Positions 12,181-22,977 of a stretch of 64,000 bases of DNA are shown here, one piece after another. The notes under the pieces are model-generated. The model saw only the letters and a list, made by a program, of their open reading frames with translations, ran no database searches and was not told the origin of the DNA. Position 1 is the stretch's first letter. Each line of letters begins with the position of its first letter. The position numbers were made by a program, and so were the translations under genes. Source of the DNA: Episyrphus balteatus (Eukaryota > Arthropoda > Insecta > Diptera > Syrphidae); NCBI RefSeq assembly GCF_945859705.1, contig NC_079136.1, positions 77,748,867 through 77,812,866 on the forward strand, given 5' to 3'.

Positions 12181-13520
12181 CAGGAAGTTTTCATTCTTTT
12201 TTTGAATGGCTTTCGTTTTTTTTTTTCTGTTTTTTGTTAATTGTTCTTTGTTTTTTGAGGTAAGACATGGTCAGATGAGAAAATTTGTTGTTTTTTATTG
12301 TAATGAACATCAAGATAAGGAATAGTATTAGGTTTCGTGATTTTTAAATATAATTTAATATCTAAGTACTATTTAAACAAAAGATTTGGGGTGCAAACCT
12401 TATTTTTATAAAATTGACTATAGTTCTACCAACTTACATTTTAATTAAACTCTAATACTTGGAGCTCATTTTGAGCCTTATCAGGATTATAGTCACATTA
12501 AATGGCCCAGAAAAGTGTCATAACTCTCCCACGCATCTGCTTCACACTAGTGTTAGTGATCCACATGTGGGGTTCGCCGGGTTGACCTCAGAAATCGGCG
12601 TCAAGCCTTCCGGTTGTTGGTGTATTTTGTATTTTCTTGTACCAGGAGGTTTACTGGCTGAATACAATGGTGTAGCTGTGGCTCTAGCTTTTAGTACCTG
12701 TCAAAATTTTACTGAGGGAAAACCCCTTACTTCGTATAGAAAACGTTGTATGATATTGACTCTTTGACGGGGTTTTCAGGATCTTTCCTTTAAACATGGC
12801 GATACAAACTGAGTCCTTGTAGGTCGTGTTCTATTTTTTGAGAGATGGTATTTTTTAACATGAAAGCTTCATCGGATCTTCGTACTTCTAATTTAAACAA
12901 GCTTTGTAACTCCTGCTGTCATATCTACGGAGCATTTTCATTTCAGCTGCCACATATACATATGTATATTTGCCAGGGTGCTGCCAAATTCCTTTGGGTA
13001 AACCTGTTTCTAAGTAAATCGATTAATTCGGTGTGTTGATTGGAAGTTTAAAATTTTTTTTATTATTAAGTTACATGGTTTTTTTTATAAGCTTTTACAT
13101 GGAGAAATAATAGGCACTTTCAAATAAGATGATGCCCATTTGAAATCAAATCAGCTTAAAATAATATGATGTTATATGAAAATAAATGGAGTCCGTTTAA
13201 ATATTTTTAAATTCAAAATTAAATTCTTTTCATTTACAAAAATTCAACTAAAACTGAAAAGATTTCTTTATCAATTCTGTGTGCTTCTCTGGTACTTATT
13301 CATATTAAAATATTTTTTTTTTTTAAGGAAATCATTTAAAATAAATGTGAAAATCTGTTTAAAACATAAATGTTTGCTTGTTATTTTTTGACTCGATAAC
13401 GTCTTTAAAATCGATGAACACTGGCTGCATAAACGAAAATGTGTGACTACTTCCCGTTAGCAGTGTGGTATAGATGGCAATTTCATCTTTAAGATCAGGT
13501 CAAACTTAAGACAACCATAT
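12180..13520. other. Intergenic DNA with one less AT-rich block (12459-12780)
   Basis: The block at 12459-12780 has balanced composition and an open frame of 102 codons on the plus strand, but no domain that I recognise on either strand. It may be an old transposon remnant. The rest is AT-rich, with one CAGCTGC at 12944-12950. Confidence 0.4.
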
Positions 13521-13523
13521 AGT

Positions 13524-13612
13524 TTATTGCGTAAGCAGATCAGTTGGTTAAACTGTTGAATAATTTGCACCAGAGGTCTGGGGTTTGAATGTTGAATCCC
13601 AAGAACAATTCT
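13524..13612 (+). repeat. tRNA-like (possible SINE) remnant
   Basis: GCAGATCAGTTGGTTAAACT resembles a tRNA box A region, and GGTTTGAATGTTGAATCCC resembles a box B with an insertion. A T-rich tail follows. The acceptor ends do not pair well, so a working tRNA gene is unlikely. A decayed tRNA or the head of a tRNA-derived SINE fits better. Confidence 0.3.
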
Positions 13613-13617
13613 TTTTA

Positions 13618-13760
13618 TTTGTTCTATATGGCAAGTATTGGTTTCGTATAAATAAAAATCGAGGTTTTAATCAAAATCAACATTAAGATAGTGGAGAAGT
13701 CTAAGTGGTTTAGTCACACCGTTCGGTGTGCCGCCGCCGCACAGTGTGTCGTCCCCTTAT
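13618..13760 (+). mobile_element. INE-1-like repeat, 5' fragment
   Basis: GGCAAGTATTGGTTTCGT, followed by TCGAGGTTTTAATCAAAA and a GTGGAGAAGTC segment, matches the starts of the longer copies at 17862 and 57782. The copy breaks off after a GC-rich GTGTGCCGCCGCCGC segment. Confidence 0.75.
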
Positions 13761-13764
13761 GATA

Positions 13765-14810
13765 AATCACTTTTTTTTTTGTTAAAAATTAATATTTTTC
13801 TATTAAAATATAATTTAGAAGTGTCAACTCATATGAAAACATATTTATCTTAGAAAATAACCCAGGTTATGTATTCAAAATAAGCTCCGAAAAATGAGTA
13901 CCTCTGAAATCTAAAATATTTTGAGGAATTTATGCGAATCTTTGAGAGTGTATATTTCACGTTTGGTGAATGTTTGAAAAATTTTGTTAATGTTATTTTG
14001 TTTATTTGAGTGTTGTTGTAAAACGTATAACAAACAAAATTTAAATTTATAAAATTATATATGAGTTATTAAAATTTCTTTGATAAATGGCCAAAAAAAA
14101 AAATTTAATTTTTAAACTTAATTTAAAAAAAAACATTGAAAATCATATCGATAATTTTTTTATGTTATTTTGCCTTAGGCCAATACCTAATATTGGCAAA
14201 GTTTGGTCTGCTTCTGTTTGCGATTACCAGAGATATTCACATTTATGTGCTACGACGCTACGAGTCAAGTACTCAAAATAATTCATTTTTTGAGAAACAG
14301 ATTCAAGGGGATCACAAAAATGAAAAAATCGATGTTTTTAATATTTTTTAACCATACACAAGTATCAAAAAGCTGTTTATGTAATTGAAAATATTTTAAA
14401 TATTGTTTTCAACAAGAAAAAAACATTTAGTTCTTTTAGAAACTGTCACAAATTTATTTAAAATAAATCACCACGTTCAAGAACCTAACATCAAAAACTG
14501 TTAAAAAACGACATCTCAGATTTTCTAACGGGAATATTTCAAAAACGTGATATGACAGAATTTTTCTGACTTCGGATTCGAGTTCAGCACACCAAAAACC
14601 TTACGAAAAGTATATTTTTGTTTATATAACAAAAAAAAATTAATTTTGCTCACAAGTGGCTTCTTCAATAAATGTTAATTTCAAAAATTATACTAAAAAA
14701 AAGTAATAGGTTGTTTAATTTGTTAATTTGTAACTTTTTTTCTATTCCTGCCATAAAAACACCAAAAAAGATATTAAAACTCCAAAAACTTAGCTGCAAG
14801 TATTTATGAT
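13765..14810. other. AT-rich intergenic DNA, no gene recognised
   Basis: Three overlapping plus-strand open frames between 14087 and 14388 show no domain and overlap in different frames, so none is supported. Confidence 0.5.
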
Positions 14811-14814
14811 AAAC

Positions 14815-15120
14815 TTTTGTATGGGCTCGACACACTGTGAGCCGGTCTGTTCCTCGATTCCTATGTGCGTCCGCTCTACATTTAGCCACAGCCCAAACGG
14901 GTTCAAATTTGGTACCGATGATTTTATCGTAACTTTCAAGGTTTGTTGTTTTTTTTGTTTGGTTTGTTTAATATCCCACTGAGAAGTGTAGGTACCTCCC
15001 ATACAAAATTTTCGAGTTATTATAATATTTCTCGAAAACGGCTCTAACGATTTTGATTAAATTGGATATATAAACGTAATGCTGCAAGTAATTCTAATAA
15101 AACTGTGTTTTTAGAAATAT
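14815..15120 (+). mobile_element. INE-1-like repeat, internal fragment
   Basis: The block with GTGCGTCCGCTCTACATTTA, a CAAACGGGTTCAAATTTGG segment, a GATTTTATCGTAACTTTC segment, CCTCCCATACAAAATTTT and AACGGCTCTAACGATTTTG follows the same order as 17980-18190 and 57910-58150. Confidence 0.7.
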
Positions 15121-15286
15121 AGCATTTCCATTTTTATTTAATTTAAAGTCATTTAAGCATATTCATAGTTGTTTTTAGACCAGAGTTTATCTTAGACTGG
15201 GGTTTGTCCAATTTTATTTGAATAGGATAAACTCCAGTCTTTCTTAGTAGCAACTTAGACAGCGTCTATAAATATGGCTCATTAAT

Positions 15287-15462
15287 TCTTTATCTAAAAA
15301 ATATAAATACAAAAATATTACGCATACACCACAGTGACCGTTTAAATTTTAACCACAAGATTGATAAAAAAATTTGGTTGTCTTTATCAATGGTTATGGT
15401 TAAAATTGACACGGTCACTGTGGTGTATGCGTAATATTTTTTTTTAAATTTTTTGGATAAAG
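15287..15462. mobile_element. Short inverted-repeat MITE with CACTGTGGTGTATGCG ends
   Basis: The arms are inverted copies: ATATTACGCATACACCACAG on the left is mirrored by CTGTGGTGTATGCGTAATAT on the right. AT-rich flanks (TTTATCTAAAAAAT and ATTTTTTGGATAAAG) also pair. It has no coding capacity. Single copies of the CACTGTGGTGTATACG motif recur at 30987, 34130 and 52125. Confidence 0.85.
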
Positions 15463-15654
15463 AAACAATGACTTTAACTTTTTGTTTTCACATAAAATTA
15501 AGAACATTTAAAAAATTAAGAAGATTTTTCCGCTTCATTTAAGATGGAAGTCTTCTTAGCAAAAGACCATACAGAAATCTTCTCAATTTATTACAGTTTC
15601 TTTATGTTAAAAGCATGTTTTTTTCTCCGTGTGCGTGTAGGGTAGAGCAAAGTT

Positions 15655-15990
15655 AAAAATATTTCTCTACGGTAAGTGAGGGAGCAATTTAAAAAAAAAA
15701 AAAAAACTACTCAAAATAGGTAAAAAATTATTTATGAAAAAAAAAAAAACGGCAACACTTACAATATTGTGCTATTCCTTTTATAAACGAGAAAATTATT
15801 TTAATTTTCCTACTAAATTGAGTTGTTTTGATGAAATTTTTTTTGAAAAATAGTTTAACCTTGAATGCTGATTTCCATATTTTTTTTCAATATGTTGCTT
15901 TATAAATTATTTTTTGTTTGTTTTTAATATTCAAAGGTCTTGTCATTGAGCAAACAAAAAAACTAAAAAGTAATATTGTATTGGATTAAT
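15655..15990 (+). repeat. Half-copy of the 5055-6568 inverted-repeat family (divergent)
   Basis: GTGAGGGAGCAA is followed by ACGGCAACACTTACAATATT in the same order as in the 5320 and 10585 copies. Confidence 0.5.
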
Positions 15991-16157
15991 CGTGTTTTAT
16001 CCATTTATTACTTTTTTTTAAATTTAGAACACCTACTTGTATTTTACAGAATAAGACACACAAAATTACACACTCTTACAAAAATAAAACCACTCTACTA
16101 TGTTGAAAATATCCTATATTTATGTTCATTGGCAACTCTATTGTTATAGTGTGGATT

Positions 16158-16707
16158 CTACAATATTCCCGTAGGAAAATGAAAAAAAAAATTCAGAAAA
16201 GGGAAACAAGGAGAGAGAACACACTTTGAGCACACTGTAAACCTGTTGTGGTGCTTATTCTCTCTGTTGTTTTGTGTTGGCATTGGCACAGGTTGGCGTT
16301 TGGCCTGGTGCCAGACAGAGGCAGAGTAAAATTCCAACAAACTTCCCTTTCCCAGTTCCCACACAAGTGCACAGTGCACACAAGTAGGGTACGTTCTCGT
16401 TGCTTGCTCTCGTATATCGAGGGTGGATCGTGTGCTCTGTGATGCTGCCGTATTTGTTGTTTTCTCCTTGTCACCAGCAGAAATGCCTGTGCGCTGTACA
16501 AAAAGGATCGACTCACCTTAATTGATCAGCATTCAAAGTTAAACTCCTGTTCCATAAGCATCACACTTGTCTCGCTGTCGGTAGTAGATATTTTTTTTTT
16601 AATACGAGAATAAATTCAAAATAAAAATAAAAGAAACTGAAACGAAGTTTGTGTATGTGCTTTGATTAATTAGACATAAATTATAAAAGTGTTAAAAAGG
16701 ACAAAAT
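16158..16707 (+). promoter_or_regulatory. mδ promoter and 5' leader
   Basis: A TATA-like TACAAAAAGG starts at 16497, and a TCAGCATT initiator-like sequence follows with its A at 16528, 31 bp downstream. A single Su(H) consensus, TTCCCACA (minus strand), is at 16356-16363; no partner sits at SPS spacing. CACAAG motifs (N-box type) near 16361 and 16379 could bind E(spl) repressors. If transcription starts at 16528, the leader carries one small upstream frame (ATG at 16655, TAA ending at 16669). Start site and regulation are inferred from motifs only. Confidence 0.5.
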
Positions 16708-17250
16708 ATGGCAATTGAAGGACAACGTTTGATGTCAAAAACTCAACACTATCGCAAAGTTACTAAACCACTCTTGGAAAGAAAACGTCGAGCCAGAATG
16801 AATTTTTATTTAGACGAGTTAAAAGATTTGATTGTGGATACAATGGAAGCACAAGGAGAACATGTTACTAAATTAGAAAAGGCTGATATCCTTGAGATGA
16901 CAGTTCAATATTTGAAAACCAAAAAACATATTGAAGAAAATCGCGACAAACAACAAAAAGTTGATCCGGAAAAATTTCAAGCCGGCTACACACAAGCAGC
17001 TTATGAAGTATCAAAAGTATTTGCCTCATTTCCAGGATTAGATTTGAAGTTTGGAACAAAATTGATGAAACATTTAGGATATCAATTAAAGGATATGAAA
17101 GCAGTACCAAATTCCCCATCTCAATTAACATATCAACAGGAAACAGGATCTAATGGTTTTAATTCAGTTCAATTCCATGATTCTAAATTTATTAAGATGA
17201 TGAATCCAGAAGAGCCTCAAGAATGCGGCGAAGTATGGCGTCCATGGTAA
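16708..17250 (+). CDS. E(spl)mdelta-HLH: E(spl)mδ-HLH, Hes-type bHLH repressor
   Basis: This is a 180-residue intronless protein. The basic region (about residues 14-31) is KVTKPLLERKRRARM with the Hes-family proline at 21, followed by HLH to about 70. An Orange domain spans about 90-127 (FQAGYTQAAYEV, then GLDLKFGTKLMKHLG), and WRPW is at 177-180, the Groucho-binding end. The N-terminus MAIEGQRLMSKTQHYRK resembles Drosophila mδ, which supports this start over the Met at 9. The QHYRKVTKPLL and LKFGTKLMK segments are mδ-specific within the complex, and the SP-rich SSGYHSD phosphorylation motif of m5/m8 is absent. Expected role: a nuclear repressor of proneural genes downstream of Notch. It lies 5.1 kb upstream of mγ on the same strand. 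Confidence 0.96.
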   Translation: MAIEGQRLMSKTQHYRKVTKPLLERKRRARMNFYLDELKDLIVDTMEAQGEHVTKLEKADILEMTVQYLKTKKHIEENRDKQQKVDPEKFQAGYTQAAYEVSKVFASFPGLDLKFGTKLMKHLGYQLKDMKAVPNSPSQLTYQQETGSNGFNSVQFHDSKFIKMMNPEEPQECGEVWRPW

Positions 17251-17700
17251 ACATCAGTGACAAATAATTCGATCTCAAGAGATGAAAATGAAAGATACTC
17301 AGGAAACCAGAAGGATATAAAAATCGAAAGCTTTATTTTTTTGCATAGTTATTTAATATGTTTATGCACTTCCATTAGTTTTTAATGTTAAACCTACTCA
17401 ATGTACACCATACAGCTTTATTAGGATAAAATTAGTGTTAAGTTTTTTTTTTATTTTTCAAATGTAATTTTTGTCTTATTTTAACAAAAAAAAAAATACA
17501 TCTTAACGTACAAACTAAACTCTTCCATTTTTTTTTTTTTGAAAATTCAACTTATGCTAAAATTTAAATTTCTTATAATTTTGGGAATTTAACAATAAAT
17601 AGTAATTTTTTACTTGCAACATATTTTAGTTTGTAATTGAACTGTGATAGAAGGATGTTCATGTATTTTTTGTTTCCACATAATTAAAACACCAATAAAC
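17251..17700 (+). promoter_or_regulatory. mδ 3' UTR with Brd boxes and a K box
   Basis: Brd boxes AGCTTTA lie at 17329-17335 and 17414-17420, and a K box TGTGAT at 17643-17648. In Drosophila these motifs are target sites of miR-4/miR-79 and of the miR-2/miR-11/miR-13 family. Poly(A) signals AATAAA at 17594-17599 and 17694-17699 mark likely 3' ends; use of the second would include the K box. Confidence 0.75.
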
Positions 17701-17861
17701 ATTGACTCGATGTTGTAATCGTATATTTGAAAACAATAAATTCATAAATACAAGAAAATTTTATATTTGCATTATATAATTTTGATTGATGAATTCTTCT
17801 TTCTTCAAGGTTTGGTATTTTAGTATTGGTGGCTTTTGTTTATGTTGATATGGCCAACTTG

Positions 17862-18412
17862 TTTTTACTTGCTCTATAGGGCAAGTATTGGTTTCGTGTA
17901 GAAAAAAAAATTCGAGGTTTTAATCAAAACCGACGTTACGATGATGGAGAAGATCAAAAAAGTGGTTTTCGTCATGCCGTCCGTCGGTCTGTGCGTCCAT
18001 CTGTACATCGAGCTAGGGCCTAAACGGATGGACGGATTTGCTTGAAACTTGGTACACATGATTTTTAAGTAATTCCCTAGACCCGTTTTTTTTTATTTTT
18101 CTAATATCTCTTTTTAAACGCATATCTCCCATATACATTTTTCGAGGTATTGCAAATTTCTCGAAAACGGCTCTAATGATAATTTAATTTGGTGTAGGTA
18201 ATACTCCCATTGATTCTTACAAAACTGCGTTTTTAGTTTTTCTCAAAAAATGCGGAGAACGGAAATATGGCGTTGCCGTTTTTCAAAAATTAACATATTT
18301 CTTAAGTTCATATATTTCATCAAAACATGAGTTAATTTTATTCAAAATTTACAGACATAATTTTGAAGTGTACAAGAGCAAGTACGTGCGACCCCAGTCG
18401 TGCATTTTATTT
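17862..18412 (+). mobile_element. INE-1-like repeat, full copy
   Basis: It starts TTTTTACTTGCTCTATAGGG and ends AGAGCAAGTACGTGCGACCC followed by CAGTCGTGCATTTTATTTT. Between are TCGAGGTTTTAATCAAAACC, a GTCCGTCGGTCTGTGCG segment, and a CTTGAAACTTGGTACACATG segment that closely recalls the INE-1 core. Start and end carry inverted ACTTGCTCT/AGAGCAAGT sequences. It is non-coding. Confidence 0.75.
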
Positions 18413-18419
18413 TTAATTG

Positions 18420-19000
18420 AAAGGGGTGAAAACTTCAAAGTTTTTGCATAGAATTTTGAAATTAAACAGATGTTGATCAACGTAATCAAGTTTTTGTCTT
18501 ATCCAATTCAAATGAGAATCGTAGATTTGGGAAAAAAAAAAACATTCAAGAGTGATGAACGATTCAAATTGGGTACAAAATCAACGGAACATTGGAAATG
18601 TTCACCTTAAAAAAAACAACAGTTTTTTTCAAAAAGATCTTAGGAACACTTTCACTTAGAGGACTGAGACTGAAAGTTGTGGGTAAATTGTGACTTCTTC
18701 ATTTTTTGTTTATTGGGGGTTCTGAATTCGAATTTTAGGTTTCCAAACAATATTTTTATTTTGATCTTCACTGAGTTCGATTCTGGAAGTTTTAAATAAA
18801 ATAAATTCGGATGATGATCAGTGCCGGTTTAAGCACTACCGGCGCACATTAGTGAGTTATTTTGGTCTAATACCTGGCCAAAAATATTTGGGTACATTTT
18901 TCACATCAAATAGATACCAAATGACTAAAAAGTTGTTTGGAAGGAAAAATTTTCATTTTCTTCGTACAGTAAAACCAACTTAAGTGCTTTCTCACCTACT
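18420..19000. other. Intergenic DNA, nothing recognised
   Basis: No repeat, motif cluster or coding frame that I can support. Confidence 0.45.
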
Positions 19001-19009
19001 TCCCAATTA

Positions 19010-19710
19010 GTCGGGAGAAAAATTTGGGTGTATGTCCTCATCATAAAAATCAATTCGTTGGGATGATAGAATGTCGGGAGCAGCCGCCATCTTGGAAAAG
19101 GGGTTGGTATCGTTTATTTAATAGCTCCATTTTTACTCATTTCAACCAAAAATGATCAAGAACAGAATTGTTCACAGTAAAATTATTTAAAAAATGTCGT
19201 GTATACGAGTTCTGTGTGTTAGTTAAATTTAATTTTAAAGTTAGCCAAAGTCCGAGTTTGTCTCTCAAGGTGGGGGCAAAATTACATTTTTTTATATCTC
19301 ACAAACTTTTGATTTATTTGGATAATTCTTTAAGAATTAATTATACCTAATGAGCTCTTAATCATTATTGTAACCATCATATTTTAGAAGCAATCTTACG
19401 TCATAGGTACAAGTCACAAGAGTGAGAAACAAAGCAAGCTTTCTTCTATTAGACCGAGCAAATTTTGTAAGTGGAGGGGAGGTATAACCAAAATATAAGT
19501 AAGCTGTTTTATAGCTATATGCGCAATACTCAGAAATTTGGAAACTTTATTGTTGAGCTTTACTTGGTTTTCGTCAATTTTCCAATTATAATAAATATGT
19601 AGATAAAATTGACATTATTTTAAACTGTTGCTTTCTCATTTTTCCTGAATCTGAACACCTTAAACTCGCGTTAATATGCTATTAGTAAAACTCAAGATGT
19701 ATGCTGTTTA
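19010..19710 (+). repeat. Dispersed repeat family C, copy 2
   Basis: GAGCAGCCGCCATCTTGGAA at about 19078, TGGTATCGTTT, TAGCTCCA, a GAGGTATAACCAAAATATAAG segment at about 19480 and a final TTTTTCCTGAATCTGA block match 45385-46135 in the same order. The family is unassigned and no intact protein is present. Confidence 0.75.
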
Positions 19711-19798
19711 AATCGTTACTTTTTGGAGACTTTTGTGTTTAATTGTTCGTTTGTTTATTTATTTGAATTATTGAAAACCTCGATATGCTTAGTTAAAT

Positions 19799-20862
19799 AA
19801 AATGCACGACTGGGTCGCACGAACTTGCTCTTAGAGTTCAAGTTGCTTAAATATTTAAGACTTTTTATATAGAAACTTGGGAAATGTAGGTATATAAAAA
19901 AAAAAACAAAACAAAAATTCATTTTTCAAAAAAATAAAACAATATCTGAAATCAAATCGCCCCACAAAACAAGTATGCAATTTTATTTGATATATTAAGG
20001 TGCATTTTTAGAAAAAAAATTTTCAAAATCGTTAGAGCCGTTTTTTAAAAAACTAATTTTTTATAAATAATTTTTTGAAAAAAAAAGTTTAAAAATAAAA
20101 CTGGTATTCCATTTTGTAGAAATAACTAATCAACATCTAAAAACAAAATTTCAAAAAAATTCAATGTCCCGTTTTCGAAAATTTGATTTTTCAAAAAAAA
20201 GATTTCAAAATTTTTTTTAAAAACCCAAAAATTATTTTTTTCAAAATTTTATTTTTGACTTATATTAAAATTGTATAAATGCTTTTGTATAAAAAATTTC
20301 GTTGAAATACAATGTAGTTATGCAGAAAATCCGATTTGAAAAAAGCGGTCCTATGGCAGGTACCGTTAATAATAATTTTCAAAAAAAAATTTTTTCTTCA
20401 AAAGATAGATCTTGTTTAAAAACTTACATTTGAATTTTTTTAACAAAATCGTTGGAGCCGTTTTCGTGAAATTAAACTTTTCCGAAATTTTTGTATGACA
20501 GGTACCGTTATTTTTGGTCCAAAAAAATTATTTCCAAAAACCCCTCTGGAGAGTCTCCAAAAACTGCTACATAGCAAGTTTGAAGTCAATCAGTCCATCC
20601 GTTTAGGCTCTAGTTCCTTATACAGACAGACAGACAGACTGACAGACTGACAGACTGACAGACTGACAGACTGACAGACTGACAGACTGACAGACTGACA
20701 GACTGACAGACTGACAGACTGACAGACAGACGGACAGACGGACTTCCGGGACCCACTTTTTTCGCATTGTCTATCATCGTAATGTCATGGAAAAATGTTA
20801 TCTCAACTTTTTTTTTTTGTACGAATGCATAACTTGATATATAGTACCTATATCGCAAGTAA
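19799..20862 (-). mobile_element. INE-1-like repeat, reverse copy with microsatellite expansion
   Basis: The left end, AAATGCACGACTGGGTCGCA, is the inverted 3' end of the family. The right end, CGCAAGTAAAAA at 20851-20862, is the inverted start. The internal blocks match 9885-10575. The CAGACTGA-type array at 20624-20745 sits where other copies have only a short GTCTGTC-type stretch. It is non-coding. Confidence 0.7.
20624..20745 (+). repeat. CAGACTGA tandem array (~14 copies)
   Basis: An 8-bp unit (ACTGACAG in rotation) is repeated nearly perfectly, ending in CAGACAGACGGACAGACGG. It lies inside the INE-1-like copy. The minus-strand frame reading Ser-Val-Cys-Leu repeats across it is an artefact of the array. 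Confidence 0.95.
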
Positions 20863-20869
20863 AAATATT

Positions 20870-21880
20870 ATATCTTGACTTCAATGAAGAGAGCTTTTGA
20901 TATTTGATACAGATTTCCTTTTTTAAAGCAGTTGCTAACAAGTGAAGATGCAGGACACGGATTCAGCTGATCAAACAGGATTTCTATTAACTAGTCTATT
21001 TTAAAGTAAGATGTCTCAAAAGTTGCCTGTTGACGAGAACATTCTAACGAAAATACAACGACATCCCCAAACTAAAAAGTTTGGCACTACTAGGTATACC
21101 GTACAATTATATAAGACCAATTATGTACCTAGACAAAAGTAATTTAGTACTGTGGCTCCCTACAAGTCTATTTAAGTCAAATGCAAAAGTCCTCCATCCT
21201 CATTCTACACTCATAAAACCAAAGGTGATTCCATAATTCTCGCGTGTGTTCCGCGTGGCAACACCGATCCAAAAGAGAAATACCTACAAAATCAAACAAG
21301 AGAATCCAACTTATTCCCAACGGCCGCCCCATGCCAAGAGCGTGTCCATCTTAAGACAAGTAAAATTATTCATCATTCCTCCATACTTTAAGAAACAGGA
21401 AAGGAAAAATATCCAGTCTAAGGAATCCCCTATAAAAATAACAAAAAAAAAAGGGATCGACGCGTCCACTTCATGAAAGTGAATCCCCTGTGAAAGATTT
21501 TCAATTTTTCCCACGGACAGGATGTTGTACTTTCAGCACAAGCACAAAAAAAAAAAAAATAACACGATCATTTAAGAATCCTATCAGCCTATCATGATTC
21601 CGTGTGCCTTCTTCCAAATGTCATGTCATTTTTTTGCGCTTGGTGGGTATTCTCCTTCCTAATAAGACTAACAAGGATACGATATGTATATATCCAAAAG
21701 AAAAGAGAGAAGAAAATACCTACCTCAAATGAATCTCCAACCAACGGTGAACGGTTCCTTGTGCCAAAAACCAAAAAGTAGCACAGCTGCGTCAAAAATC
21801 CAAGGGCCCAGATATTACAGTTGAAATCCTTACGATAGATTCCTACTTTCCTTGAGATTTTTTCTGGCAGGTGTGGGCTA
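20870..21880. promoter_or_regulatory. Distal 5' region of mγ
   Basis: Less AT-rich, non-repetitive DNA leading into the mγ promoter. The E box CAGCTGC (21784-21790; GCAGCTG on the minus strand) is the only site of note before the SPS cluster. Open frames here have no domains. Confidence 0.4.
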
Positions 21881-21921
21881 AGAAATCGTGTGAGAAACCA
21901 ACTCGAAAACTGTTTCCCACG
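21867..21921 (+). promoter_or_regulatory. mγ SPS + proneural E box
   Basis: An E box GCAGGTG (21867-21873) precedes an inverted pair of Su(H) sites: TGTGAGAA (21889-21896) and TTCCCACG (21914-21921), separated by exactly 17 bp. This is the SPS+A architecture known from Drosophila E(spl) bHLH genes, where the Notch intracellular domain/Su(H) and proneural activators act together. It lies about 340 bp upstream of the inferred mγ start site. Confidence 0.9.
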
Positions 21922-22216
21922 GTTCGTGTGGTTCGGTTCGATCATTTCAATTTTTCCTTCTTCCCTTTTGTCGAATTATGCTATACCCAAGACACTCAGG
22001 ATCCCTTTTTTGTGTCTCAAAAATAAATGTACACACAGGGGATAGGGATAAGAAAGCAAAAAGAATGAGGGTTGATTTTTCTCATGCCGATACACTATAC
22101 ACAAGGGTGAGTATGCGTGTTTAGCAGGATCACTTCGTTTGTCTTCTACTACGTGTGTTCCTTTTTGTAAGGAAATTGTTATGCTTAGGTAGGGCACATA
22201 GTTTCAGTGTTAGAGG

Positions 22217-22250
22217 TATAAAAGGCTGACAATTCCAACAGACATCAAGC
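22217..22250 (+). promoter_or_regulatory. mγ core promoter
   Basis: The TATA box TATAAAAG is at 22217-22224, and a TCAAGCATT initiator-like sequence has its A at 22247, 30 bp downstream. The leader of about 115 nt to the ATG contains no upstream ATG. Confidence 0.8.
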
Positions 22251-22362
22251 ATTTCGTTTAAACATTCCGTAGAGTAAACATCAGTTCTCTGGGTTTTATA
22301 CTGTGATAAACCAAAATCGTATTTTTTTTCGATAAATTAAAAAAAAAAACATATCTAACAAA

Positions 22363-22977
22363 ATGGAAATGTCAAAGACCTACCAATACCGTAAAGTTAT
22401 GAAACCAATGTTGGAGCGTAAGCGCCGCGCAAGGATTAACAAGTGCCTCGATGAACTTAAAGATTTGATGGTTGCCACATTGGAATCCGAAGGCGAACAC
22501 GTTACCCGATTGGAAAAAGCTGATATCTTGGAGCTTACAGTTTCACACTTACAAAAGCTTAAACAACAACGTAAATTAGATGGTGGAATGATCACATCCC
22601 TATCACCCGCTGAAGGATTCAGATCTGGATACATTCATGCAGTTAACGAAGTATCACGCAGTCTTTCTGAGCTGCCAGGAGTAAATGTCACATTTGGCAC
22701 ACAACTTATGACACATTTGGGTCAACGTCTGAATCAGCTGCAACCAACTATCAAACCTCCAGTACCAGTTACATCACCATTGACAGTACAAATTGTGAAT
22801 AATAATAATGAATTCCGTGGACACTATTCAGTTCCGCTATCGCCAGTGTCAAGTTATGCTGGAAGTCCCAATTCATCGGCTTGCGAAACAAAACCCGTTA
22901 CAATGTCCTTGTTGACTTGTGTGCCTCAATATGTTCCAGCTAAACGGGAAGAAGAAAATGTATGGAGGCCATGGTAA
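22363..22977 (+). CDS. E(spl)mgamma-HLH: E(spl)mγ-HLH, Hes-type bHLH repressor
   Basis: This is a 204-residue intronless protein. The basic region KVMKPMLERKRRARINK has its proline at 15, and the HLH runs to about 65 (LESEGEHVTRLEKADILELT). The Orange domain is at about 85-123 (GFRSGYIHAVNEVSRSLSEL, then FGTQLMTHLGQRLNQLQP). A Ser/Pro segment (SVPLSPVSSYAGSPNS, about 155-171) and C-terminal WRPW follow. GYIHAVNEVSRSL, LGQRLNQ and the SVPxSPxSSYAGSPNS segment are diagnostic for mγ. Expected role: a Notch target in the nucleus that recruits Groucho to repress proneural genes. A strong TATA box and SPS+A lie upstream. It is separated from mβ by 17.9 kb of repeats and a possible enhancer. Confidence 0.97.
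   Translation: MEMSKTYQYRKVMKPMLERKRRARINKCLDELKDLMVATLESEGEHVTRLEKADILELTVSHLQKLKQQRKLDGGMITSLSPAEGFRSGYIHAVNEVSRSLSELPGVNVTFGTQLMTHLGQRLNQLQPTIKPPVPVTSPLTVQIVNNNNEFRGHYSVPLSPVSSYAGSPNSSACETKPVTMSLLTCVPQYVPAKREEENVWRPW

Noticed and set aside
13524..13612. Functional tRNA gene
   Set aside because: Box-like sequences are present but the acceptor stem does not pair and box B is interrupted, so only a tRNA-like remnant is reported.
16193..16516. Minus-strand frame of 107 codons over the mδ promoter
   Set aside because: It lies across the promoter and has no domain; the promoter motifs explain the composition.
20610..20858. Minus-strand frame of 82 codons rich in Ser-Val-Cys-Leu
   Set aside because: It is the translation of the CAGACTGA microsatellite.
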